From: Sapria himalayana
Taxonomy: Eukaryota; Streptophyta; Magnoliopsida; Malpighiales; Rafflesiaceae
Reading direction: 5' to 3'
NCBI GenBank assembly: GCA_029783825.1
Contig: JAREIK010001332.1
Location: forward strand, 2,528,314 to 2,592,313
DNA length: 64,000 nucleotides
Shown one piece after another: positions 13,600 through 26,037 of this stretch. How positions within the stretch are numbered: position 1 is the stretch's first letter; the number at the start of each line of letters is the position of its first letter. A program made the translations under genes and the position numbers. Below the pieces are notes generated by a model. That model was not told where the DNA came from and made no database searches. It saw only the letters and a list, made by a program, of their open reading frames with translations.

Positions 13600-16500
13600 T
13601 ATTTCATTAAATTATAGTTTTGATGGATTATGATGAATTGTAGGAAAATTTATCTAGTTTTTGTATGAAATGTGAGACTTAATTGATTTCTTGAGAATGA
13701 GGGGAGAAAAAAGTCATATAAATTCATAACATTTTTTTTTTGTTATGACTTTGTTACACCTCATTAAGCTTATAAGATAATTTCAATATTCATTCTTGAC
13801 TAAAGCTCTACATAAATATTTATGATAATCTTTATATATTATGACTCTACCACCTTATTGATATAATTGTTTTACTATACAATATATTATTTTTTTTGGT
13901 TGTAAAACTATCTTAGTGCTATAGTTACTGGCTCATGATATTTTTTTATAACTATGATATTAATTTTATATCATAACAATCAAGTATCCCTCCGGTACTA
14001 AAAGCCACAACATTCTCCAATGTCATGACTTTCTTATTATAGAGCCACCAAAACTAAGGAAAAAGCCATGGTAATTTTTTAATACCATTAATTTTAGATA
14101 TAGAGAGTTATAGGGAGTATTTACTTGAGCCCTTATCATTTTTATGACCACAACTTTATGTTCTTGAGAAATAACCATAGCCATAGCTCATTCCCAGTGC
14201 TATGACTTTAGGTTATTGAGATAAAATGCAAAAGTCATTGCTATTTTCAATACCACGACTTCATATTATAAAGAGAAAATGCATAACTTTGATCATTCCA
14301 AGTGCCATGACAATTTGATGCAAGACTAAAATTGCAACTCATTCCTAGTGTTGCAACTTTGTATTACAAAGATAAAATACATAACCATAACTATTTTGAG
14401 TGTTGTTGCATTCTAAAGCAAAAATAGTTCAGAGTGATAGCTCATTCATGAAAATATGACTCTATATATGTTATATAGATGAAAAGGTAACACTTCCATA
14501 GTCTAGTGATTTTTCACTTAAAATTTACACCTAGTCATTTGAGTATAAAAGCACAAAACTAGAAAATTTCAAGAAAAATTTAGGCCATATAAAATTGACA
14601 AAAATATAGGGTTTTAGGAGCACCAATTTCTCCAAACCTATGAAAGATCCATGGGCAAAAAAGTGATTGACGAAACAAGCAAAAATCCTAGGGGAATCAC
14701 AAGTTTTGACTCCCACATTAAGGGCGAATCTGAGGTGCACAAATAATAATTATGTGTTTAGGGTTTGATTTCTAGGTATTCTTGAGGGCTATCATTGGGA
14801 ATCTAATATTTCACGAGTTATTTCTCAAACTATCTCATGAGTTTATGTATATATTTCATTTTATGTGATTGATACTTATTTAATGGATTTAAATGATTGA
14901 AAATTGTTATGGTTTAGTTATTATTGGATGTGGTATTATGTAGAATTAAAATTAAGATTTTATCATTGGTGAGTTTATGTATGCTATCATGGTGGATGAT
15001 GATAGATAAAAAATGACTCTTATTCTCAAGAGAAAGCAAAACCATGTCTTTTAATTTAGGCTAATTACTAATGTCATGAAATCTTTATAACGCCATGGAA
15101 ATATGATATATGAAAAAGTAAAGGCTAGTGCCATAGCCACTCATAGTGTCATGGGCACTTGAGACACATAAAAGGTCAAATTTTATGAAATGGTCATTTT
15201 CCAACACCATGTGATATGATACACATGAAATATATTCTTAGTGTCATGGCTATTTCCTAGCATCATGACCATATGATGATTAAAAAAGACAAATATCAAT
15301 GTCTTGGTCATTTCCCAGCACCATATCCATAATATGATAAGAGATATCATTCACAATATCATGACCATTCCCAGGACCATGACTCTATATGAAGAATAAG
15401 AAAGATAAATACATGAAGTCATCTCCACTTCTTAGCACCACAACTTTTTGTTACATAAATATTATGCCCATGTTACTGTTATTACCCAATGTTATGATTT
15501 TGTATTACAAAAAGATTTAGATATAATCTAGAGTCATGGACACTTTTTTAGAGTCTTGATCTCGAGCTTAAGAGATTAAAGTCAAAATAGTAGCTTTCTT
15601 CTAAAAATCCATGACTTCCTAATTAAAGTAATACATAATTATCCTTATATAAAAGAGGAAGAAAGAGAAATTCCAAAAAATTCCTCTATTCTTTCACTTC
15701 TTTCAAGGAACAAGAAAAGGCCATGGTGCAGCAAACATACCCTAGGAAAAAATTTTGCACTCTTTATGGTCCCCAAAAGTAAGCAAGAGACTTGCTGCTA
15801 ATCCCTAAAGTTATTGGGCATAACTCTCAAACCCACCTCTCTAAGATATATTCTAGAATTTCTATCAAAGTAACATAATATCTAAGATTTGTGTAACTTA
15901 GTTTATGTGATCTTATAATGGTTTTATATTAATGGATGTGTTTATATTTATGTTGTGTTATAAATATTGATGAATAGGTGATTAAATAAAACTTGTACTA
16001 TAATTTTAATTATTAGTAGGTTTGTGCGAGATTATCATGATGAATGATGACATATGAAACACAAGGCCTACTCACAGATATATAATAAGAAGAAAGTGAT
16101 ATCCTTTTTGACTATGATACATGAGAAAAACATATATGTTAAAACTAGAAATTTGGGTATGTTAATTATTATGAGTATCGTACTTATGAAATTGAAAGTG
16201 TAAATACTTTTATAGAGAAATTCATTATATATTACTTAGAAGAATTAGTTCTCAATTGGAATAAATGTTATATAGAATATTCTTTTAAGGGTTTCATTTT
16301 TAGTATAGAAGTTGCATTATTTTCAATGAAGATGGTGATAGGTAATCTTCGGAACATACATTATTATATTGTGACTCATAAGGTGGTGACATATCTTGTG
16401 AGTTGTTTTCACTCATGATTCCTACTAGAGAAACTAAAGGGAAGCATATATTAATTTTGAATTTGTGATAGTATGACACTTGTGAAGCTAAAAGTTTAAA

Positions 16501-17058
16501 TACTTACAAATCATATCAATTCTTAGTCTTTATGACATATGAGGTCGGAGATTAAAACTATACATATGAAACAATCATCAATGATATTTGACGAGTTGTA
16601 TAAAAAGTATGAGATTGTGAATGACTTTTGGGCAGAAATGATTTGTTATCTTAGTGAAATGGATATGAAAGGACTACCATTGGGAACGACTCGAGAGTGA
16701 TAACTACTTTATATGCAATTAGAGCAAGAAATCATTACATAATAAATCAATATTTGTTCTATGTCCAAATAAATTAATTTGAACATATATCACATAGATT
16801 AAATAACAAACCTTTGATTTAATATCGATTCCATAATCTAAAATATCCATTTTACTAGAATTTAGCTGTATTAATGTTGAATAACCAAATTGTTGATATA
16901 ATCCATATGGGATTAATATCTAGATGAAAGTCTTCTTTACTTTACTATTACTTGTATAACTAGTGTATTTGCAAATCTTTATTGATGAGATATATTTATC
17001 AATGGGCTTTTAGGATACTATCAAACTAATAAAACTAGACATATAATAAAGTCACAAT
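13600..17058 (+). mobile_element. 5' LTR of Athila-like gypsy element 2 (copy C)
   Basis: Plus-oriented copy of the LTR family, inverted relative to copies A and B. Landmarks shared with copy D: 13800-13880 resembles 21600-21690 (forms of 'gataatcttta..tattatg'), the 'ctctctaagata' block near 15840 matches one near 22760, and 16890-17060 carries 'attaatatctagatgaaagtc' and ends 'aataaagtcacaataa'. Between 14000 and 14420 there are degenerate units of about 65 bp built on 'attcccagtgccatgacttt..ttacaaagataaaat'. Length is about 3.4 kb. The left boundary is blurred against the copia relic. Confidence 0.65.
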
Positions 17059-17066
17059 AAATTTTT

Positions 17067-17081
17067 TATGCTATTACCAAG
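17067..17081 (+). other. Decayed tRNA primer-binding site of gypsy element 2
   Basis: TATGCTATTACCAAG just after LTR C aligns with the Athila-type PBS GGCGCCGTTGCCGGG. All differences but the first base are C-to-T or G-to-A. Position and strand agree with the plus-strand RT and integrase relics downstream. Confidence 0.5.
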
Positions 17082-17900
17082 AATTATTTAGTTTGGTTAG
17101 TCAACATGAGTTGATATATATATATCATTATAAAAAAATAATTCATTTTCAATAGTTTAGATAACACTAAGTTTGATAAATCTTTTTGAATCTAAATGCT
17201 AGTCTTGTTAACTTGTTTGGAAAGTAAATATTTATATCTTTCCTTGTGTTCGTTTCCTTGTATTTTAGGTATCCTTCTATGAGCTAAAGTTTTAGGACTA
17301 AGCTGATATCTTGGGACTTATAACATAAATCAAAAGAGATGATACATAGCTAATAATTTGAAGAGAACCTTAGAAAAATATTAAAGGAGTAAAAAGAGAA
17401 GAATGATGTAATCGATGATAATCTGAGAAGAATTAAGAAGAGAATGAGTGAGAATTATTAAGTAGAATCTCTAGTGGAAATCTTAATGGTAGCAAAAGTA
17501 GAGATGTGAATATTTAGAGAGAAATTTTGAGGAATTACAAAATAAAGTTATGGCTAAGAAAATGATAGCCATAGCAAACTTGAATGTCATGGTACTCACT
17601 AGATAAATAATAACTGACAGCAAGATGACTTTTGATGTAGCCATGACTTTGGGAGGGCAATTATCGATAGATTGGTAAAGCCTAAATGAACTAATTTTGA
17701 AAGTATTTCTCAATTATCTTCATTATTGGGAGAGCAATTATCGATAGGTTGGTAAAGCCTAGATGAACTAATTTTGAAAGTATTACTCAATTATCTTCAT
17801 TATGCTTTTTTGAAGGGAGAATGAGAGAAAACCAATTATCATACCAGCACTACTGATGGGTGACATGGGTAACCAAGTTGTGAATCTCATATGAAATCAT
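17082..17900 (+). other. Eroded leader/gag region of element 2 with a 77-bp tandem duplication
   Basis: Gag and protease should lie here, but only about 0.8 kb remains before RT and I recognise no gag motif. A duplicated unit of 77 bp (17651-17727 and 17728-17804, starting 'gggagRgcaattatcgatag') differs at about four positions, so the duplication is recent compared with the surrounding decay. Confidence 0.6.
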
Positions 17901-19300
17901 GAGTTTGCTATTTCATGTTTGTTAGATGATATCAAAGGACTCAACCCAGCAATATGTATGCATAAAATTATTATGGAGGAAGAAGTGAAGTTGATGATTA
18001 AACTAATATGATGGTTAAATCCAATCATGAAAGTCATTGTAAAAAATAAGATTGTAAAATGGTTAAATGCATGCATTATCTATGTGATATCTGATAGTCT
18101 ATGGGTTAGCCTGAAACATCTTGTACTAAAGAAAGGATGATATATGATGATTAAGGTAACAAATGGTGAAGAGATTTCTATGTTCATAATAACTAGATGA
18201 AAAATATGCATTGATTATCAAAAAATGAACAAATGAATGAGGAAAGATCACTATCCACTCTTGATCATAGATCAAATATTAGACATGATCTCCTTCCATT
18301 CGTTCAATTATTTTTTAGAGGGGAATTCAGGTTATGATCAAATTCTGATTAATTCGCTAGATCAAGAAAAAATAATATTCACCTACCCATATGAGATATT
18401 TTATTTTAGGAGAATGTCATTTTAACTTTGTAATGTACTAGATTTGTTTTAAAGATGCATGAATTCAATCTTTGCTGATATCAGTGAAGATATTATGAAA
18501 ATATATTTACGATGATTTCTCAAATTTTGAAGATTATATCGAAGAATATTTGCATAATTTATAAGTTATGTTGAATAATTGTTAAAAGAGAAATTTCATC
18601 TAAAACTAAAAAAAATATTATGTTATGGTTAACGAGTGAATAATATCAAGATATTCAGTCTCAACTTGTTGATTGGAGATTGATGTTGTAAAAGTGTCCA
18701 TTTTCAAAACCTTACCCCAACCTACTATCAAGAAAGGGCGAGGAGTTTCAACGGACACATGAAGTATTATCAATAATTCATCCACATTTTTTCATAAATG
18801 ACTAAACCATTATATAAATTATTAAAGAAAGATGTGATAATTTACTTTAACAATAATGCATATATACCTTTAAAGAGCTAAAAATAAATTAGTTGAAAGT
18901 CAAATTTTGATTATGTCATGATGAGAATAATCAATTTTTATTTTGTGTGATACAAGTACATATGCCTTGGGAGTTGTATTAGGATAGAAGTGGGATAAAA
19001 TTTTTAGACCAATCTTTTATACCAATCATATATTAAATGAAGTTCAAGTAAATTATATGATGGATAATAAAATATAAGCTGTAGTATTCTTTATGATAAA
19101 TATTGACGATGCATCCTTGGAGCAAAGGTGGTGATTTATATGAATCACACAATGGTGTGATATTTGATAAAAAAAATGTCTAAACAAGAATGATAAGGTG
19201 GATACTACTTCTCTAATAATTTGATATGGAAATTAGAGACAAGAAGAAAAGCGATAATATGATAGCCAACCATTTATCATAATTGGAATTTTGAGATGAC
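17900..19300 (+). pseudogene. Ty3/gypsy reverse transcriptase-RNase H relic (element 2)
   Basis: Plus-strand traces in pol order. 'LLDDIKGLNPAICMHKIIME' at 17920-17980 precedes RT. 'VISDSLWVS' is near 18090. The open 62-codon stretch at 18237-18425 reads 'MRKDHYPLLIIDQILDMISF' and continues with 'DQEKIIFTYPYEIFYFRRMS'. RNase H-like traces follow near 19100-19190 ('AKVVIYMNHTMV'). These motifs match the RT of plant gypsy elements of the Athila group. The catalytic Y-x-D-D is not intact, and stops and frameshifts are frequent. Confidence 0.8.
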
Positions 19301-19429
19301 AACCTTAAAGAAATTAAAATTACAAAAAAAATCTTAAATGAGCAAGCTTTGATAGTAGAGACTCAACTTCCATTGTATATTGATTTTGCTAAATATTCAG
19401 TATGTGGTATCTTACCCTCATTTTTCATG

Positions 19430-20604
19430 GCACGGAAAAAAAAATAAAATGTTTCATGATAGAAATATTATTTTTGTGATGATCAATTGTTATTTAAAGG
19501 ATGCATTGATCGGATTATAAGGAGGTGCATTCTTGAAAGTGAGTAACAACTAATTGCCCTTAAATATCATTCATTCTCATATTGAGGGAATTTTGGAGGA
19601 AACAAAACCACTCAAAAAAATATTACAATCTAGTGTTTTTTAGCCAACATTATTTCATGTTTGTCAAAACATGGAACAAATGTGTGATAAATGGTAAAGA
19701 TGGGAAATATATCTAGATGATATAAAATGTCACTGAATACTATTTTAGAAGTGGAAATCATTGATATATGGGGAATGACTTTATGAATCATTTTCAATAT
19801 CTTATGGTAAACATATATATATATATATATAGGTAGCTGATAAATGACATGAAGATCATTTCTATAATATACTATTTGGAGCATATTTTGCAAAATATGG
19901 AACTAAACATAAAAAAGGACTTGCATATCATATACAAATAAATAGGCAAGCATAAATCTCAAAGAGAGTTTTAGAAAAAATATTAGAGATGAGAATAAAT
20001 TCGTTTTGAAAAGATTAATCTCAATGCTTTAAGGAGGCACTATGAGCCTATATAACTATTTTCAAGACACTATTAGGAATGTCTATTTTGTTGTCTTTAA
20101 AAAGGCATGTAATTTTCCTATTGAACTTTAACATAAAATATGGTAGACTATGAAATAGTTGTATTATGATAAAGGAAAGAAGTGTTCTAAAAATGAATAA
20201 ATTAAAAGAGTTGAGAAATAAAGTATACAATAACTCATGCATTAATAAAAACAAAATAAAATAATAGCATGACAAGAATTTACAATAAAGAGAGTTCAAG
20301 GTCAGAGAAAAATATTGGTTTTCAATTCTTAGCTGAAGTTGTTCTCATGGAAGTTAATATTTTCAATGGAATGATTTTGTTTGAAAAAATATTCATGATG
20401 CATTATAGGGCAATCATAGTGAAGTCAAAAAATGGAAGGGAATTTAAGGTAAATGGACAAAGGTTAAAGTATTACATGATTAAGATAGAAAATATGAAGG
20501 ATCCAATCAAAGACAAATGCACGCCTATGCATAGCATTGTGAATTTAATGTTATATAATGAAAATAATCAAGAAAAGCTTGAAGACAAAGCAATGACTTC
20601 ATAA
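19430..20604 (+). pseudogene. Ty3/gypsy integrase and pol C-terminus relic (element 2)
   Basis: 'DDQLLFKGCIDRIIRRCILE' near 19475-19535 marks the segment before the integrase zinc-binding domain. 'GNISR*YKMSLN' and 'VEIIDIWGM' follow at about 19690-19780. A 111-codon open stretch at 20269-20604 contains 'KSKNGREFKVNGQRLKYYMI', the typical C-terminus of Athila-type pol, where 'FKVNGQRLK' follows the integrase C-terminal domain. The D,D-35-E catalytic core is largely missing between 19900 and 20260, suggesting an internal deletion. The open frame at 20269 ends soon after the conserved tail, near the natural end of pol. Confidence 0.8.
19813..19831. repeat. (TA)n microsatellite inside integrase relic
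   Basis: The TA run interrupts the integrase frame just after 'FNIL' and before 'VADK', where the family carries a Tyr-Ile pair. It is a second case of TA expansion at Tyr/Ile codons in this window. Confidence 0.85.
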
Positions 20605-21345
20605 AACCATGAATCTAGTGTTATAGAATGAAATGACAATGCATAACACTATTTTAGTCTATCAAAAGCTTAAAGACAAGTCTTTCTTGTGCATAATATC
20701 ATGACTTTGGAGTCACAAAATGAAAAGAATAAAGAAAAGCTTTAAGAAAAAGTTGTAGTATGCACAATGTAATGACTTTGGAGTTACAGAATATCGGGGG
20801 AAAAGAAAAATTGAAAGAAAAGTCATAGTTGTATTTAGCACCATGACTTTAGAGATCCATAAAGAAAGGGGACATGCTAACATAAAATAAGAAAACATGA
20901 CATTCAACAAAGCCATAATATTCAATAAAGAAAGGATGGAAGAAATAAGAGGCAACCCAAAAAAAATCAATAAAGCCATGTAGCTAAAGTAATACCAAAA
21001 AAAGAAACAAATAAAAAAATAAGTAAATTAGTATATTGAGAAGTAAGCTTGGACAACATATATCTCTAGTGGATGAAAGATTGTTTTGATTATCTAACTA
21101 TAAATATTAAACTTAGGGCTACTTAAAAGGCAGCCCAAACAAAAATTTCACATGTGTCATATAATAAATATATATATCCACTACATAAGTGACTGCATAC
21201 ATCTTAATGACCCATGAGTATATTCATAGAATTCAAATCATTCCATGACTATCAATATGTTCATTTGAAGTTATTCAACTATTTTGAGATCATATGACAC
21301 TCAAACCTAGTTATAAAAAAATATGTTGAATTTTTTTATTATTAT
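20605..21345 (+). other. Gypsy element 2: 3' non-coding region with ~70-bp degenerate repeats
   Basis: Non-coding stretch between the pol C-terminus and the polypurine tract. From 20560 to 20900, units of about 70 bp recur ('aagaaaagctttaagaaaaa', then a 'tatgcacaatgtaatgactt'-like block, then 'tggagttacagaat'). The same units occur in minus orientation in element 1 at 4550-4860. Confidence 0.5.
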
Positions 21346-21356
21346 GAAGGGGGAAG
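21346..21356 (+). other. Polypurine tract of gypsy element 2
   Basis: GAAGGGGGAAG is followed by TTAT and then the TG that starts LTR D. It matches the minus-strand tract at 3990-4000 in sequence and spacing to the LTR. Confidence 0.65.
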
Positions 21357-21360
21357 TTAT

Positions 21361-24300
21361 TGTTTGTAAATGAGTAATTATTTTAGTGTGTGAGTTTCTT
21401 TGATATTCAAACTACTAAATATTTTTATATATTTTAGTGATTTGTGATGATATAAAGTATAGGCACAAAGATAGGATATTTATGGATTGATTTCATGATT
21501 TTGGAGTTTTGACATATTTTGATGAAAAATTATGCAATTGATAGGGTTTTGGATTTATTTGAGTGAGGGGAAGAGTATGGAGTATCACATAATTTAGCAT
21601 CAATTCTTGGCTAAAATTATACCTAATTAGTCATGATAATCTTTATCTATTATGAGCCTACTAACTTATTAGCATAATTCTTATATTGTGCAACATATTC
21701 TTTGTGACTATGATATTATTGTAGAGTCATATTCATATTTATCTTATAAAATTTAAATAATTATGATATTAATTTCATATCAAAGCAATCAAGTACCCAA
21801 CTTGTACTAAAAGTCATGGTCATATCCTAATGCTATTATTTTATTTTTAATATGGCTCATTAGCTTCAAGTTAGAGTCGTGACCTTTTTTTAAAGGCGTG
21901 ACTTTTTAGCTACAAAAAGTTACAGAGTAAGAACTACTCAATCAAAAGTCATGACAATTACTCATCATTATAGCTTTTAGGATAATAAATATTATTGAAG
22001 ATATTACTCGAGTATGATTATTCTCCAATACCATGACTCTTGTCCTTAAGAGAATATAAATCCATAATTTTATGTTTGGGCTAATTACGAATGTCATGAC
22101 ATCATTGTAGTATTGTGATGATATAATATATGAGAGAAGTCAAAAAAGTATCATGGTCATTCACAATGAAATGACCACTTGAGATACATGAAAATATAAT
22201 TTTTTGTGTCACGGTCACTTCCTAGTGCCATAATCATATTATGACATGAGAGGCCACTGATAGTGTCGCTGCTAATTGAGACACGTGAAAGGCTAAATTT
22301 TGTGTTATGCTTGTTTTTAGTGCTACAATTATATTACAATATGAGAGATCATCCATAATGCCAAAAGGCATTTCCAATGCCATGACTTAATATAAAAAAT
22401 AAGAAAGGCAAATGCACAAAGCCATAATCACTTTCTAGTACCATGACTTTGTGTTATAAAGACATTGGGTCTAGGTCATGATTATAGAAATAAAGACTAA
22501 AGTTATCACTTTCTTTAGAAAAGCCACAATTTCCTACTTAATATAATGTAAAATCATTTGAGTATTCATGAAAAAAAAATATCAAAAAGTTCCTTCATTC
22601 TTTTTCTTCCTCCATGAAACAAACAAAGACCATATTATATCAACCAAACCCTATGAGTGAATTTCCTACTTCTTAGAAACTCAAAAAGCAAGTAAGAGAT
22701 ACAAGACTTAATGCAAATCTTTATAGTTGGGGGTTAGGATTCTCAAACCCTTCTCTCTAAGATAGATTTAAAAATTTTTATTAAAATAAAGTATAGTCTG
22801 AGATTTGTGTAGCTTGGTTTATATGATATAATATTGGTTTTATATTCAAGGATGTATTTTGATTTATGTTGAATTATGGAAATTGATGGATGGGTGATGA
22901 AATAAAATTTGAATTAAAGTTTTAACCATTGGTTGGTTTGTGTGAGATTATTATGGTAAATGGTAACAGGTAAACTACATGATTCATTTATGCATAAGGT
23001 ATGAAAGAAATGACTACTCTTCTGATAATGCTATATGAGATAAACATATATATTAAAACTTGAAATTTTGATTATTAATTATTATGAGTATGATGCTTAT
23101 AAAGTTAAAAGTATAGATACTTTTATGTGCTAATACATTCTATATATCTTAGAAGAACTAGTTCTAGATTGAGATATGTGTAATATAGAATATTTTCCTA
23201 GGGTTTTCATCTTTAGCGTATGAGTCACATCATCATCAAGAAAAAAGGTGACAAGCAATCCTTACATGATACACAAGTATAAGGTATTGATAGTCCTTAT
23301 GAGTGTCTTTTAATCATATTGTTTTCACGAGTAAAATGTTAGATAAATATATATTAATTTGGATGAGTATGGTACTTACGAAGTCAAAAGTACAAATACT
23401 TACAAGTCATGCCAATTCTTGATATTTATAATACTTGAGATCAAAGAATAAAAATGTATATATGAAGTAGCTATCAAGAATAATTGATGAGTTACCTAAA
23501 AGGCATGGAATGATAAATAACTCTCAAAAATAATTTGTTATCTCGATGGTAATGTATCAAGGGTGCATCTATAATCCTACCACTACTGGGATAAGCTTAA
23601 TAGTTACAATGACCTTGTATGCCATTAAGTCAATGAGTCATTACACAATACCCCAATCATCGACCTTAGTCCCTATGTATGCCATTAGGAAAAGAAGTTA
23701 TTATATAATAATTCAACTTTCATTCTATGCCCTATAGTTGATTTCATAATCCAAGATATTTAATTTACTAGAATTGAGTTATCTCACCGTTGAACAACTA
23801 AATTACTGATATAATATTTATGGGATCAATATTTGGATGAATGTTCTCTTTACCACTTGCATGACTCATCCACTTGCATGACCCATATACTCATATTTGG
23901 AGGATAGTCCTACAAGTTACTTTCTATCATATGACTCATACCAGTGGAGTTTGAGGGAAAACATATGTTAATTGTCTGTATAACACTTACGAAGCCAATA
24001 TTATAAATTCTCTTAATATCTCATCAGATCACATCTATATTACATATAAGGTCAATTAATAAAAATGTATATACAAAGCAACTATCAAGGGCAGTTGAAG
24101 AGTTACCTAAAATATATGAACTTATGAATGATCCTAGAGCAAGGATGATTTGTTATTTTGATGATAAGTACTACGCGGACAATTATGAGAATATCTTCAT
24201 ATATAAGGTCCTAATAGTTGATAACAACTTGTATATCATTAAGTACTATAAAATTTTTATAATAATCCAACCTTTATACTATACCCAAGCATAATAATAA

Positions 24301-24590
24301 CTAATCTATTTAGACATGTAATCATACATGATAAAATAGACCAACCCTATTTCCTAGGAGCCTTACCAAAAACCTAGCTTTATCCTTTTAACAAGAGTAG
24401 TAATTGACTCATGATTGATTAATCAAATTACCTACAAAATCTCTATGAAACTAATATTTAGATGAAAGTCTATTTTATTATTTGTAAGACTCATATACTA
24501 ACAAGATTGACAAGACAACATACCCTACCCAACAAGGTTTTAAAACATTGTCGAATCATAAAAATTAGATAACATAACAAAATCACAATA
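21361..24590 (+). mobile_element. 3' LTR of Athila-like gypsy element 2 (copy D)
   Basis: The LTR begins TGTTTGTAAATGAG directly after the polypurine tract and is about 3.2 kb. The reverse complement of copy A aligns with it from the first bases ('GTTATTG', then 'TTCAAACTA' and 'AAATATT'). Near 23600-23730 a unit of about 90 bp containing 'tatgccatta' is duplicated. The right end, 'aacaaaatcacaata' near 24590, corresponds to 'aataaagtcacaataa' of copy C. A target-site duplication cannot be identified because the left outer end of copy C is eroded. Confidence 0.7.
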
Positions 24591-25130
24591 GATATACAAA
24601 AAATTTATATAGAGGATAACCTAATTGGTGTACTCACAAAATCATTAAATAGAGATAAATTCATGTGTTTTATATTGACCTAATTGAAATATATGGGACA
24701 TAAGAAAGGTGAGCTTCAAGTGGCAGAACATAATGTCAAATGTGTGTTGCTAATTAAAAGAATATTTCTCCTTATTTGTCATCATCCCAATTCCAAGTGT
24801 CTTTAGCTTGCATTTCATTTTATTATCCTGTTTATTTTATATTACCGTTATATAAATTTTTATTTTAATTTATTACTATAGATTTTATTTTTATTAACTT
24901 TAAAAAATATTGACTCTAGTCATTATATCTTATCTCTCCACTCTCTCTCCATCTTTGTCTCTCTCTTCTTTATCTTTCTATTTTCTTTGTTGCCTCTTTA
25001 TCTAATGTATCTCTTCTTCATCTCTTGATTTTATTTGTTCCCTCTCTATCTAACCTATCTCTTCTTTATCTTTTTTTTTTCATTCTTCTTCCTTTTCAAT
25101 CTCCTTCTCTCCCTCATACACACACACACC

Positions 25131-25183
<53 letters not shown>

Positions 25184-26037
25184 TTGCCTACTATATATTT
25201 ATCTCATCACTCTTCCTCCCACTATTATGTTTTAGCCTCTTGCATTTTAATGGTCATTATATGTGTGCACGTGTGTGTGTGTAAATATTTATCCAAAATA
25301 GTGTTCATTTATATATCCAACAAAATTTCAATTGTTACATATAAATGCAATTAATGTCATGCATTATCCATACATAACCTTGAGAACTTGTTAGACCACT
25401 CATTCATTTTATGATCTTTGAGATCGCAAAGACTTATAGGACAAAGAGAAGGCACCAATGACAAAATAGTTCACACTTTCTATTAGTATCCTTTGAACAA
25501 TGCCAGGCTATGCTTCACAGAAGTAACGAGTCTAATTTTAGTTAACATTGCATTAATTATCTTTTCTTTCAAATCCTTTTTAAAGTATACTTTAGCTGTC
25601 ACCTCAATCTCTTTCTATTGGGAAATAGTGTTTAGCATGTCTAGAACTTGAATGTATGGTTTTAGATCGTACTTTTTAGAAATCCCATGTTGTATGAACT
25701 GAAATAGAAGAACTAGAGGAGAATTATACTCCCCAAAAAAGTTGAAGAAAAGTATCATCAAAGCTACTCGCATGTGAACAACGTGTATGACTAACAACAT
25801 GTTGACCTAGATGATGGGGGAAGGGAGAAAGATTTTGGGATGAAGGGAGGGAGACAAAGGGGCATGGTAAAGAGGAATAATTGAAAGTTATGGGAATTAG
25901 AGAGGAAGATGAATTTGATGTGGAAAGTGGCAAGTATAGACGTGTCTATCAAATCTCATTTTCTTTTTACTAATTTCTCCAAATGTATTTTTTTTATAAT
26001 GACAATTTAAGTGTACTAAAACATATATATTTAAAAA
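24591..26037. other. Intergenic DNA with polypyrimidine tract; no gene recognised
   Basis: AT-rich, apparently non-repetitive sequence. A pyrimidine-rich stretch (about 24925-25116, mostly TCTC and TTCT words) leads into the CA microsatellite at 25117-25180. Positions 25380-25940 have a more balanced composition but show no protein or RNA I recognise on either strand. Confidence 0.6.
25117..25180. repeat. (CA)n microsatellite
   Basis: About 64 bp of CA repeats with one interruption of the form CACCCACCCAC. Open frames of His-Thr repeats across it are artefacts. Confidence 0.95.

Noticed and set aside
25025..25354. 109-residue frame rich in His-Thr
   Set aside because: It is created by the CA microsatellite and adjoining pyrimidine tract.
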